Of a DNA stretch of 64,000 nt, positions 1 to 13,568 are shown piece after piece (the stretch's first letter is position 1; every line of letters starts with the position of its first letter). The stretch is from Cardiocondyla obscurior (lineage: Eukaryota; Arthropoda; Insecta; Hymenoptera; Formicidae), in contig NC_091869.1 of assembly GCF_019399895.1 (NCBI RefSeq), forward strand, positions 6,572,001 through 6,636,000, read 5' to 3'. The notes beneath the pieces are model-generated. The model searched no databases, was not told the DNA's origin, and saw only the letters and a program-made list of their open reading frames with translations. The position numbers and the translations under genes are program-made.

Positions 1-3000
1 CGGTAGGATTTTGTAAGGGTTGACAAAAAATTCATGACGGTATCAAACATGAATTGAACGGAGGGAGTTTGGCTGCGCGCTTTAATAGCAAACGCCAGCA
101 ATCGGTGGAACCCATCCGTCTTCATTTCCTGACGAATACCATTACTCACGTGATAGAAAGTCGCGTGTACGCAACCGGGCGGCACCGTACGCACGACACA
201 TTCCGCCATGTAAATTGTAACAGCTACGGGAGAAGGACGAAGGGGGGGAGATCATCAATTTTTAATTGAATCTTGATTGGCAGAGATTACTCGAGGGCAC
301 TGGGTTCTATCCTCGGGGTTCGATTGATTATTCAATTATCAGAATCGATTCGGAAATGGCGATAACCCTGGGCCCCTTGTGTGTCTGCCCGTTGCTTTGA
401 AATTTCCTGATTATTGGCACGACCTACGTTTTTCGCTTCCTAATTATTTAGTAGAGAGAGAAAAAAAGAGAGACAAAAGAAAGAATTTTGGTAATCGAAG
501 TTTTAAGAGAATACATTTTTTCAATCTTAAAAATAATGTAAGTATAATAAACTGTCTAATTTTTTCTTCAACAAATTTTACTCTTTTTACTGTTTTTTTA
601 TTTTCTTTTTTCTTTTTTTTTTCTTTCTTTTATTACTGCATCATTATGTCGACTCAACTATTCCCCCGTCCCCGGGTCTGTCTTTTAAAATAATAAATTC
701 AGTAAACGATAGCTATAATATGCTGCTTCATTATCGCAAAGATTATTAAGCGGACGGTCACAACTTATTTGCGATTTTACAGCAATCGTAAATTTTATCG
801 TTAGATAGATAAAGTGATTTATGCCGCGCAGCCCAACCGCCCTAAATGACCCTGCGTCGCTTACGAATATTGTAAATCGGTTTTCCATAAAGATAAATCA
901 GATTTTTTTTTTCCTTCAGTACCTACATATGTGGAACAAATGCGCCGGGACGGGACAGAGGGGTGAGGAGGAGGGGAAAGATTCATATTTTTATTGCTAT
1001 GCGTTACGTAGGCGTTTATATGTTTTTATTACATCTGGGAACGGTGCCCTTTTATCGATCTAATATCTTCCGTTATTGTGGACACGACGTGCTATCTAGG
1101 CGACGTTGTATCATGAACGCAAAAAAAGAACGAGCGGGAGGCGCGACAGAGAAAAATTGCAGCGGTATACCGGGTCCACTGAGTTATTACACGCTTTTTC
1201 CGGGACATCTTGGACGGGTCTTCTTGCGATACGCGGTTAATACATAGCTCATCGTCGAATTCTAAGATGCAATATTGCACGAGGAATATTTTGCTCCCGC
1301 TACGAAATAAACAAATATATATAGACGTCAAATAAAAATTGTTTTTATCCCTCTTGGCAAATATTGCGAACAGCAGTGTATAATAATTACGTCGCACATT
1401 CGACTTTCACGTTAGAGTTGGCGATTTAAGTCATCGCAGCTTTTCGTTGTAATCGTCCAAACGCCGGTGTCGTTCAATTAAAATAAATCGGAACGTGTCG
1501 AGAGGAAAAAAGCGACGTTACTTTTCCACTCGCGCGTTTTAATGACTTAATTAAGAATGCCACGAGCTCGTCGCGAAAAACAATAACGCCGCGCAATCTT
1601 AATCAAAGTTTTCGCTATAATCTGTACTTGTGAAGCTTATTCTCCCTGATGCCATGAATTCTCTCTTTCCCTCCCGTTCCTTTTTTTTTCCCCTCCTTCT
1701 TCCACTCTCTTTTTCTCGGGACAAACTCGACAAGGGTTGGTCCGGATAAATCCGCGCTGGTAAAAAGTAGTATAACGCGTCTCGCTGATAGGAGCGGCTT
1801 CTATCGGAGAGCCTAGATAAAGCCACCCGTGCGTCTTAAAAGGAAACGAGAGAAGACAAGGCCGCCTTCGTCCCCTAAGCGGCTCAGAGGAACTTTTTTT
1901 CTGTGCTTAAAAACGGCCGCTTGTCGAGTTTCACCTTCAAGCCGAGGGAAATCGCGAAACTTCGGGTTATTATCGTTTAATTATGTTACCTTTCATCTTT
2001 CTCAAAATTCTACGCGCAAGTAACATTTAAAAAAGTCGAATAACGTATTAGATGCGTCGAAGAGGCGCAAGTTAAATGTCACGTCTTACAGATAAGCGAA
2101 ATTAATCATGTGTACGTGTATGTTTTATTTTATTTTATTTTTTTTTTTTTTTTTGTAGGGGTGATGTTAAAGAACGCCATACATATTTAATATCCCACCG
2201 ATGAAAGCATGATTAATTTTTCACATTTGTAACTCGCGACATTTATTCCATGCCCGCGCATTAAATGTACGGTATTTAATGATCTTTCTTTTACTCCGGT
2301 GTCGCCCGTATACTTCAAGACTTCGATTGGGGTCGAAACATCGCGTTAAAACAAACTGGCCGAATAAACGCGACCTGCTGTCTCTATCGAACTTTTTGGT
2401 TTCTCGTGAAAAAAAAATCTGTGGCCATTTTTCCGCGTTCGTCAAATGTAAGCGAGCTCGTGCGTGATGATAGCAAGTCACCGGGGACGTTTTTAGGGGT
2501 TCGTCCAATTTCCGAAAACAGCCGGGTAGTAGTTCCCTCGAAAAACGAGCTCGCAGGAAGAACACACATCGTTCGAACGCACCCTCGTTACCCTCGTCAC
2601 TTTCGGTCGACAGAGAGAGGAGAGGGAGAGAGAGAGAGAAAGAGAGAAAAAAAACTACCGTGTAGTTGCGCCGATGCTTTCGCCGAAGAGAATTCTCACT
2701 TCAGCAGTTTCATTCTCTCTTCTTTCCCACTGCCTTTTGCAACACGCGTTTCTGAAACGTTTATCGAAGCTCCTTATTTCCGACATGACGTGCCGTTCTT
2801 TCACTTTCTTTTCTTCCCATGATTTTCTTAGAGAACATCCTGGATTTAATGAAACTCTTCTCATATAATAAGATTTAGAAATTCTTCTATTCAAAGCGAT
2901 TCGAACAGTCAGAAAAATTGTACTGAATCACACTGATATTATTTTTATAAGTATTCTTCATTTATTTTTATAATATTTCAGAACTTGTTAACATCTATTT

Positions 3001-4281
3001 CTCTCTCTCTCTCTCTTTTTTATGGATAATTTTTTAAAATACGTATTATATTATTCTATGAATTTATATATCTTGGAGATAAAGCCATTCATAAATAGAA
3101 ATTTTTGCAAACGTAGATTTTAATATTTTTAATTGAGACAGTAAAATTACTTTATGCCCAATTTTTTATTTAGTTACTTTCCTCATTAAAAAAAAATAAA
3201 AAATTTATGCGAGCCCGAATTAAAAATATAATTTGCGCCAACACCGAAAAGTGTCAGAATAACGAATTAAAAAAAAAGGCAATGATGAAGTTAACCGTTT
3301 GGATTCGCTGCGTTAATTAGAATTGATTAATTTCCCTACTCTGACCTTTCCGTTCACTTTCAGTCGGTCGGAATATAAATTATCCGATGTCAGAGGTAGG
3401 TCCAAAATGATTCGTTTAATGCTCTGTAAAGTGCTGACGTTTCAATAGTAACCCGATGTAATACAAATCAGAATAACGTACGCGCACGCACACGTATTTA
3501 CGAGGGATATAAATGTAGAAATCTCTGTTCCCTTCCAAGATATCTAAAAATAAGATTCAGGCTCAAAGCCAACTTTAACAATAGTAATTCGAACACGTTT
3601 TTATCGCTTAAATCCGACTTCCGCGAATATTGACGTTTTTGATGATTGCGCTCTACACGCCGAACGGAATACCCGGATAACAATTTCTTGCGCGAAATAT
3701 TTCTTCTCTGCGTAGGAAATCGTTTAAATATTCAAGATCAAGTCAATTTCACGAGCGAATACAAAACGTATCGAGTCCCATTCGCAGTTATTCGGCCGCT
3801 TTAAATGTTTAAACGGCTGCAAAGTGCCGCTGAGTGGAGTCGATTATTAATGCCATCATCAAAGGTGATTCCCGTAGCAATGAGTGTCAAACTGACGGTA
3901 AATTCGCGCGACATTCAATCTTCGGGAGTTCTCTAGAACCCCGCATGCCTGGAGAACGCGCGTAGACTTGACAGAGACGAACGAGCGCGAATCCCCGACT
4001 CTGACGCTCGTATGCATCTCGCCGAGTTCAGCAATTTGCATGAAGCGAAACGGCGGCGTCGTGCAACGTGACTGACTCGCACACAAAGCGGTTGAAACAA
4101 GCCCCCCTTCTCGATGTTGGAATTCGAGTAACCAACATCGCCGTGAGAAGAAGTCCGAAAACACACCGCCGAGAATGCAAAAACTCGGGACGTTTGCCTT
4201 AAGTAATTCGCTTTGCGGATAAAACAATTTTGCGGCATGATCAGCTTTTGTTCAATTTTGTTCAATTAATTTTTTACGATA

Positions 4282-4312
<31 letters not shown>

Positions 4313-5619
4313 TCAGAATATTTTCTCGAGTTACCAACGCAAGACATTCTTGTATAGAAGGATTGAAAGGAGTTTGAGATCGCTACTACAAATTTTACGG
4401 AAATACACAGATCTTTCAATCACGCTCCGGCAAATATGTTAGTGTCGAGCCTCCTTTCTGCATGATATAGAAACGACATTTCGTAGATCTACGCGTTTCC
4501 AAGTGTCTTCCGCGCGGAATTCACTTATTTCGCCGTGCGTTTCGCCGCCTTTGTTCATCCCGGTGTCACAAAATCGTAACAAGATGTCTTCTTACACGGC
4601 GTCAAAGTCGAATATTTGAACCCGGTTTTTATTTCATTTTCCAAAGTATCTCATTCGAGTCGCATCGAAAAATTATGCGTGAAAATGAAAGTAAAACTAT
4701 ATATATTTAAAGCAGTTAGTTTTAATTTGTTTGAAAATCAATCGACAGAGGACTAAGTTAGAGCATTCGGGCTTTTTAGCAGTACTTAGTATAAGCTACA
4801 AGGACAACGATCCCGTACATTCGGCGGAAGTCCTTTCCGCAGTCCTGAGCGGAGGTTTTCGAAAACAGGCGCAATATCGTGATCCCGGGATTTAGCGCCG
4901 TGCAACGTTCACCGAAGTGTTCTCCGTGTCCGTTCTACGTATGCCATTGGACGTATAGTAACGTCTCGTGTCAGCTCGGCATAATCCCGGGATCTGGAAG
5001 GCGCCTTGGTCAGGAAACACGATCGGACCAGCCAATTCCTTCGTCCTGCCATCCGAGGGGTAACGCGGTTCCGTGAACACGAACGAAAATGCTCTTTGCT
5101 TAGTCTTCATACCAAATATTTCTACGATTTAAACACGGATCGCCGAGCTTTCAAATTTTACGATGTCTGTTTAACTTGTTGTTTTTTTAATAACGAGATA
5201 TTGTTTCGATTTTGTGCAATACGCCGATTGATTTAAAGTCACGATCGCATGCCGCCGCTGAATATAAACGCGTGCTTTGAGCATTCGGTCACGCACCGCA
5301 ACGAAATGTTGAATATTATGGAAAACGTCAGATATTATACAAATAATCTGAATAAACTGGAGCAATGGGATGGTAAGCTGAGTGCAAAAAGTTTTACTGA
5401 CGGATAAGTGAAAAGTATCATGAATTATTAACAAAGGGAAAGGCGGGAAGAGTTTAATATTCTTTCCTACAACTTTTAAGTTTATTTTCACATTGTGATA
5501 TACTCCCAAGTAGAAATTTATCTAGTTATTCCGATTTTGCAGCCAGTAGTTAGATCGCGGCAGATTAGATATAATTTATATAAATGTATTTCCACTCTGT
5601 TCAGCGCGGGCCATGTAGC
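1..5619 (+). other. Rbp6 long intron, first part of the window
   Basis: AT-rich intronic sequence with no exon seen on either strand. It contains a GA-rich run (about 2611-2650) and a T27 run (4282-4308). Open frames here are short and lack recognisable motifs. Assigning it to the Rbp6 intron is inferred because the next upstream RRM2 exon is missing from the window. Confidence 0.6.
4282..4308. repeat. T27 homopolymer
   Basis: An unbroken run of 27 T. Comparable runs are T26 at 33754-33779 and T30 at 55582-55611. They may be tails of old retroposed sequences or slippage products. Confidence 0.95.
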
Positions 5620-6103
5620 GAGACAATTATTACCAACTAATAACGAGCTAGAAATGCTAAATATCTGAACGTTTTCCGTACTATAGTATAGTACGCGTAC
5701 TGATCAATCTCTACGCGCGCTCGACTGCCGCGGCCGCTGATTTTGGGGACCGCGCGTCCACCACCATGTGGATCGTGCGGCATGATGGCCGCCGACGCAC
5801 GTGATCACGGCGCGCGAGGCAGTCGGCGGGTCCGGCGGTGGTGGGTTTGGCGACCGGCTGTCTCGCACGTCGGCCGCCGAATCCGCCGACTGCCTCGCGC
5901 GCCGTGATCACGTGAATCTGTTTACGTCGGCGGTCATCATGCCGCACGGTCCGCGTGGTCGTGGACGCGCGGGCCCGCGAGGTCAACGACCGCGGTAGCC
6001 GAGCGCGCGTAGGAATAGATCAGTACACGTACTATACTAGTTACGCGGAGGAAAACGTTCAGATATTTAATTTTTCTAGCTCGTTATTAAGCAGATAATT
6101 TAA
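5620..6103. repeat. Long GC-centred foldback (inverted-repeat) element
   Basis: Two arms of about 215-240 bp face each other. The outer arms match imperfectly: AATAACGAGCTAGAAA then AAATATCTGAACGTTTTCC near 5638-5680, reversed near 6050-6088. GTACTGATC and CTACGCGCGCTCG also recur in inverted form. The inner arms include a perfect 30-bp inverted repeat (5800-5829 with 5883-5912). The centre (5710-6005) is GC-rich and the flanks are AT-rich. The two open frames read across the centre share VITAREAVGG and ADCLARRDHV only because the DNA is palindromic, so they are not genes. Part of the outer arm recurs at 37362-37459, so this is a dispersed mobile family, probably a foldback or MITE-type element. 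Confidence 0.85.
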
Positions 6104-9100
6104 GCGTTGCATTACTGGCTCGGTGCTGGACAGTTATGTTAGACAGTCGAGAGATAAATCACAGATTGAACAGAATATAAGCTTATATAAAACTTGATTC
6201 AAATTGAATAAAAAAATTTAATCCGCAAATAAATGTAACAAAAAAATTCTCTTTTAATTGACATCTTGCTACTTTAATAAAATAATTCAAACGTTGTAAA
6301 TAAAAAAAGGAAAAGAAAAAAAAAAAGAAAGAAAAAAGTTAAAGAATTTAAAATCGTCAATGTATAGCAGAAGAACTTTCAAACTAAATATTTCGTTGTA
6401 TTAAAATCCTCCGCTGGTGTACACAATATACATAATGCAAGCGTTTCTACTTTATATGTGAAATGTTCTCGCATTGCTTGAAATCGTGCGTTACTTTATA
6501 CGGTTCAGGAAAATTACGTTATACATTTTCGGCAATATAATTTAACTCGTTGAGCACGCCCTAATAATATAATTGCTCCAAACATTTAATTGAAACAAAT
6601 CCACAATAACCGACGAGCTTAACATGTGGTTCGCTTTTCTAACTTTTTAATGCAATTAAAACAATTTAACTTTCGCGCTGTTTAATGGGTCGACATTATT
6701 ATCGGACGCGCGGGTAGGTTTGGTTTCGATATGGAATGAAGTGAATTATATATTAAAGCGCATTTCGTATTTTCCATATAAACGTTGGTCATCTTCGACG
6801 TAAACAATTTCTTGCGCAAATTCCATAATTACATTGGGACGTAATGGAGTGAATATTTCACAACTCGAAACGTGAGTTTCACAATCACCGGAAAACAGAA
6901 TGATAAATAATGAGCATTAATGGAAAAACAGATTATTAATTTCCATCATCGTTGGAAAATGAGTAACAAAACATTTTTCGAAAGTCATGCTTATTATATT
7001 TTCGTTTTCTCTCTTTTACCTATTTGTTTGTTTTCTCTGCTAATGTAAAAATGTTGTAAACTGCCCAGGCTTATTTTACTCATGTAGAACATTTTTTCGG
7101 AGTTATGTAGTAAAAAAAAAAGAAAAAAAAAAGATTTTTTAATATAAAAAATGAAAAATATGAATAAATATATTTGATTTTAATATAAAAATAAAAGAGA
7201 AAAAAATTAAACCGAGAGGAATTAATATACGAAATATAATTTCGCAAATAGCGTATTAGTGTTCACAAACAGTATAATTAATCATCGATGTGTTATGATA
7301 ATTTTTATCTGCGTGTCAATTAATGTAGCGTATCAGAATTTATTTATTAATTTTTTTTTTTTAGAAGATTTTTTGCATATTATTTGAACTCTTGAAAGGG
7401 AAATATAACAGGGTTACTATAGCGTGATTCAAGCGCATGTAAAGCACGTTAGAAATCGAGTTCTCTATAAAGCCGTACGGACCTAACGAGTTCCACGCGA
7501 CGAAGCAATCCTTTTTCAAGATTTAAAAGCGTCTTCTTCCGGCCGAGATACTTTCCTTACTTTGGATTCAGGTCAGACATTCTTCGTGCATGGGGAGGTC
7601 ACCTTTGAAAATGTGGGATGTGTTGGTATCTCGAGATTTCACTTAGGTACCGAAATACACTCCACAGGCGAAATGCGATTTGGGTGCACGATATTTAATC
7701 GTTTAGATTTCTGCACGTGCCAAATGAACGTTATAATGCATGCACGTACAAATACATGAAAGATCCGCATTTTCACTGTAGAAAGTATTCCGGAGGAACT
7801 ATTTCGCTTACGAAATTTTTAGTCTACACTCATAATCGAGTCATTTTAACAGAGATACAATCTCAGCTTTTTTTTCTCTTCTCTTTCTTTTCTTTTAAGT
7901 ATTAAAAAATTTATTTTATTACAAAATTAATCTAATATTAAAAATTTAAATTAATAACATTTAGTTATCTATTTGATTTCTGGATTCAAAACCGCATTTC
8001 AATTTCGCTGAACATTTCAGTCACGCGTATCTCAGACTACCTCGAGATTGTTTCCTTGTAAGGAGGGCATGAATAATTCTTGCGATTCAGAACAAGACGG
8101 GGATCTTAAATGCAGCGCGGTTCTTATTATAAAACCGGCGATGTAATTACCAGTATGCCTGTATTTCGGCCGTGAATGAAAGTCGACGATTCATTGTTAT
8201 TGTACGTTCCGATGGTCATTATGATTAATACTCCCTTCGCGCAGGAAGTGCGCTTAAAAGAGTAACCCCTGAATGTAATCCCAATGATCTCCCAATTACG
8301 TCGTAGCATTTAAATAAGCGTTGCGAGCCATACGGGATATACCCGTATTCTGAGCAAACAAAGTTACAAATATGTTTGCGCAAATAAAACGGGTAAAGGA
8401 TTAGTTACACAATGCCGGCGGAGAAATAACATTTTGTTAAAAGAATACTATTTGCTTTGCAAATATGTAGGAACTTTTCGCGATTTATTCTACGGGAGGG
8501 GGGGGATCTTTTTCACGACATAATTCTGCACCGAAATAACGTTACTTCACAACGTCGAGCTTTTTTTTTCTTTTTTTTTCCTTTTTTTTTTCTTAATAAA
8601 CTTTGGGAACGAGATTGGTCATTTCCGGTTTTAAATTGCAAAGAGCTTCGAAATTTCATTCGCGTGGATTTCCTTCGTGATAAGAGTTTAGTTGTCTATT
8701 ATTGCGCGGATGCATTCCGAAAGCCGATCGGCGGTGGGCCCATTTGTCAGGGCGCAGCAAGAAATGGGTGGAATTTCGGCCCGTTCGTCACTGGCCAGCC
8801 GTACGATTAATTGAACGCGCTTCGCGGTGCGCCAGCCTTCGCTTCGCAAGCTTTGTCGATCGATCTCGGCATGTTAGTAGACCAAAGAGGATTAAATAGT
8901 GCAGAAGCTGGCGCACGTGGGTATCAATCGAAAGCGGCTGATATTTAATGTTGCGAGATGTAACAACGGCTGGCGATAAATTACAGCGCGTTATGCGCCA
9001 ATTATGTTAATTGCGCCGCCCAGATTATTTTGCTGCTGCTCGTAAAAAGCGTTGCGAGCGCGCACTGACATACAATATTCGTTTTTATTTTTATTCCCGG

Positions 9101-9401
9101 CTAAGTATAAATAATTATGTGTTAGAATTACTATTTATACGCATTTCTTTTCGTACCGGATATTGCATTATCGCGCTTTTTCGTAAATAAAACGCGTGTG
9201 TTCGTATTCATAGAACCAGGTGACAAACCAGAAACGATAAAGAGAGCAGCAGCTTTAGGTGGAGGTCGTGTCTTTACTGACGCTTTCATTCATTTCCTCT
9301 GGTTTACGAGCGATAAAACCGCGGAACCCATAACACCATGACGCCACAAAAAAAGTCCTCACCTACGTCTAAATTTAAACTGCAAGGCACTCACCTTTCT
9401 T

Positions 9402-9439
<38 letters not shown>

Positions 9440-11824
9440 ATTGAGCATGCGTTCACTATTTTCGTTGTACTGACATTATTGCAATTAAATGAAAAGATAT
9501 ATTTCTAAAATAGCAGCAATGTTAATAAAATTTTATTCTTAGAATAATTTATAAATGTTTTGAGTATTCGCAAAATTTCGCGCTATCGCACGAACCTTAT
9601 TATCTCGTTTCGTGATAGCCACTCGATAATTTCCCTTAGGTATGTCAGAAGCTCATCGTTGGGTATTATCGTGTTTAAAGGATCATATCACCCAAAGGGG
9701 TTGTTACCACCTTCGTGCTATCAAACCTCTCTCCCGGGTATTGCGAAAAGGACGTTAACGACCGCCTTTAACATCGTCTTAAACAGTCTTTTTAATCAAC
9801 GATCGCTTTCACCCTTGATACCGTTACATTTTGCTTATACGTACGTGCGTGTCGAGCACTCTACTCCTTCTCAAGTTAAATTTGGAAAATTAATCGACTC
9901 AAAATAGAGGAACAAAAATATGAAAAATTATTTACAGTGAAATAATACGAAATCAGGGAAGCTATACGCGTTTATTATCACATCTAATATTTAATCTACG
10001 TGATTCTCGATGACGTGCAGGTTTAAAACAGATAACTATTATGCAAAAAAAAAAAAAAAAGAAAGAAGGGAAAAAAAAATATTCAATCGATTTATATCGA
10101 TTTTTATCCTTCCTTTTCTTTTCCGGTTATGACAACTTTGAACTAGTCTGCCGCTCGTAATAAGTATCGAGGCAAAGGAGAGGGAGACGAGACTGCCGGG
10201 AGGATCGAATGCATGGCGGATGGCATTGATTCGGCCGGCAATTAAGCTCGGATTACACTGGATAGGCCGTACTGTATGCCCGGAGCTAAATGGATACACA
10301 TAGCTGAGATTACTGCGGCCACTATGGCCTAATGTAATGCCGTTCTGCGGACCGTTACAACGACGCAGCCGGGAAGATGCTTACAAGTGAGATCAAGGGA
10401 GGAAGCGAAGACAATGGCACGGGGATTCGGGGTAGACGTAAAGGGCGAAACACCGGTGGACAATCGCGAAATTATCCGCCCTATTGGTCCTCGCAATTCC
10501 GCTTCCTCGTTCCCCCATTGCCATCCCAAATCGAGAAACAATATTTTCGAAAATGAGAAATTCCGACGGGTATTCGGTACGAGCAGCTTATTTTGAACGC
10601 AAGCGGGCCTCGCCTCTCGCTCCCCGCGCCACTTTCCCCCCGCCCCGTACCGATCGCCGGGCATTTTAATCGTTTTTGAAGGGTGGAAAAATACCGGGGG
10701 AGAAACATCCTGATTTATAGATGCGCCACAATCCACCCGTGGCCCGATTATAACGAAGGTAATTAATAATTTGCGGTGCTTAAGCGGCGCTTGGGAATAC
10801 ACTTCATTCGATATTCCTATAGTAATTCGTTATTATCTACGCTCACCTCATCGAACGGGGGAGCAATTAACTATTGTAACGCCGAGGTCGATAATGATTA
10901 TTATTGTCGGTGATCGAGCGCAGGCGGATGCATCGTGTTGTGCGCGCATTAATAAATAAAGCGAATTAACTTTTATACACGATAGTCCAATTCGCGAGCG
11001 CTTCAGTTTAGGGGGAGTATCATAAAACATTCCGCCTGCGCGTGTTAACTGAAAATTCTGTTAAAAAGTGTTGGCCGATGTTTATTAAATATCTCCGCAT
11101 TAAACACTGCCGGGGGCTGTTTCCCGTGATAGAAAAATAAAAAATAAATTTACAATTTGTATTATTAGTTTTTTAAAAAATGTACGAGGTAAGATTGCAA
11201 TTTTAAAGATCTAGGTAATCGGTATAACGTTATATAGACAATAGGCGGAGAGACTAGAAGGTGAAGCGGAAAAGGAAAGAAATAGACAGGAAACAATAGC
11301 TCGCGGCTGCGGTCAGGTCAACTCCGGGAGTCAGGAACGCCTAGGCATAAACCACTATCGCGGATTATAACCGCCCGCGTCATAAACCTCAGCTTCAACT
11401 CCGTAACGAGAATAATGCGTGCCGCTAGAATATCTGCATCTATTACGTTTGATATTCCCCATGGGTTCTCACGGCTTTACGCACATTACATTTTTTTTTC
11501 CCCTTATACCGGCTCTTTCACGCGCCCCCCTCCCCTCGCTTGGTCGACACGCGCAGAGATTACTCAAATTATTAGTCATAAATTCTGCAATCTAATAAAA
11601 TAAAATCCCATCTATCCGAAATTCGGCAAAAACCTGAAAAAAAAAGAAATTTACTCGCTAATATTCATCGGACTTTATTCATTAGTTAATAACGACTGTG
11701 TTCGTCTCGAAAATCAAATCCCTTTGGCAAAAATTCGTTCCCCTCGCAACCAACCGCCACGGGCGATTATCATCGAGGTGTGAAGTAACGGGCAAAGTAA
11801 CACAAGAGGAATTAATTTCTTATG
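6104..11824 (+). other. Rbp6 long intron
   Basis: No exon was recognised. The stretch is AT-rich with a TC microsatellite at 9406-9432. The 8700-9000 and 10130-10760 parts are richer in GC but show no domain. Confidence 0.6.
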
Positions 11825-12090
11825 AAAATTGGTAAGGATACTCCAGTCCTTAATCTTTGTCGGTTATTTCATTTAGCCGCTCGGCGTGTAACGTAAAGAT
11901 TCCTTCGTAATAAAATTGGTAGGAACGTTACGGAGTAATTAATTCTTACCCAGTACTTTGGTTAACCGTCCATTCTAGACTACGAGGATCTTTTTGCATT
12001 AAGATTGGTAAGGTCGTTACGGAGTAATTAATTTCTTCGCGTACTTTGTTTGGCTATTCATTTTGGATCGTAATAATCCTGGCCGCAAAA
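11825..12090. repeat. Degenerate tandem repeat, period about 88 bp, three copies
   Basis: ATTGGTA starts at 11828, 11915 and 12004, so the spacing is 87 and 89 bp. Copies 2 and 3 share GTTACGGAGTAATTAATT and GTACTTTG in the same order. Copy 1 is more diverged but keeps ATTGGTAAGGA and the later TTCATTT segment. It is an old local duplication within the intron. Confidence 0.75.
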
Positions 12091-13506
12091 TATTACACAT
12101 TATAAAGAAATATTAATCAACGCTGGGACGTCGTGGAGCATTATGTTTAAGGGAAAATAAAGAGAGGCGCATTTATATACGCGTACATCTTGCCCGCGGA
12201 ATTGCCGGGGGAAGACTTAAAAGAGACACATAAATAAGAAGAATAAAGCAACCACCGCGTACCGATAATTGAACTAGGTGCTCTTCTTGTTCTTCTTCAC
12301 TCCGCTATATATACCTCCGCTCCTTCTTTCCCTTTACATTTCTTTCTCTGTCTTCTAATCGAGTTATATGGGGTTTCGACTCGCCATTCGCTTGGTGAAA
12401 ACTGGAAAGTTTTTCAAGACACTGCTAAGCCGTAATGCCCTGACGATAAAGTCTTGTTCGAAAGAAACGAAGAAGAAACAAGATTCGACACAATGAAAAA
12501 CAAAGAACGAGGAAGAAGGGAAATAGCGTAACTTCACGATGCCGCGTGAATTCGCGCATATTGTAAAAACTTGTGCGAATCGAACGAAAATTTGATCAGT
12601 AAATTCGAGGAATAAAGAAATCATTCTTGGCAAGGACAGAAAAATAGATTTTTAAGTCGTAATGTTTTTACTGCATTCGACTCACGTTCTTTTTTTTTTT
12701 GACGTACAAAACTGATAAAGATAACGCTATTTACTCATTAAGTGAAATTATCTAAATTAATAACAATATTATTTATGAGCCACTAGAACGTGAAAATTAT
12801 TAATAACTTTCGAAAGCTTTAATTTGAATTGCATGTGTTACATTAACATTAAGAATAAACGTATGGAAATGTATTCTGGAGTTATTTGGGGATCTAGATT
12901 CAATCGAAGCGAAGTGTCAGAATTTATATATTTCCGAAGCAACAGTAAAAGGTAATCGGTTCTAATTCTCCGTGTTTAATTATCGATATGTCACCGCATT
13001 GAAATGTCTTTGAATAGACATCCGGCGGGACTTGTGGCTTTTTATTTCCGCACGGAGTAAACGTTTCGAGTCTCGAGTTTAGCGAGGGTAAATTCGAGTC
13101 TGCGTCCCGTCGCCAAGAATTTCGAAAAGATAGCAAAACGACAAAACGCCATTCTATATACTTTCGAAATCGCGCTGCGCCACTGTCTCTTTCTTCCGAG
13201 GTGGCATCATCCCTTTCTTTCTCTTTCATCCTCTTTCACTCGCGTCGACTTACGACGGCGTTACCAGCGTCAGGAAATGGCTCGAACTTTCTAATGTAAA
13301 ATGCAAGGCGCAATATTACCGAGTAAGACCACAGCTATTCACATCTCTTCTTCTCCGTTCCCTTTCTTTCTTTTCTACGCGCGTTTTGCTTCAACCCCCG
13401 GCGCGATAAAACTTGGACTGTAAATCAAAGCCCTCAGGTTCTGATATTCTCAGATATTTTATTATTTCATAATAAAACTTCGCGTAGTTTCGATACGGAA
13501 GAGAAC

Positions 13507-13568
<62 letters not shown>

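Noticed and set aside
5711..5998. Two overlapping open frames on opposite strands with shared peptides
   Set aside because: The shared VITAREAVGG and ADCLARRDHV arise because the DNA is an inverted repeat; neither shows a known domain.
10329..10802. 157-codon open frame on the - strand
   Set aside because: It lies in a GC-rich patch with a + strand frame open as well; no motif and no splice context.
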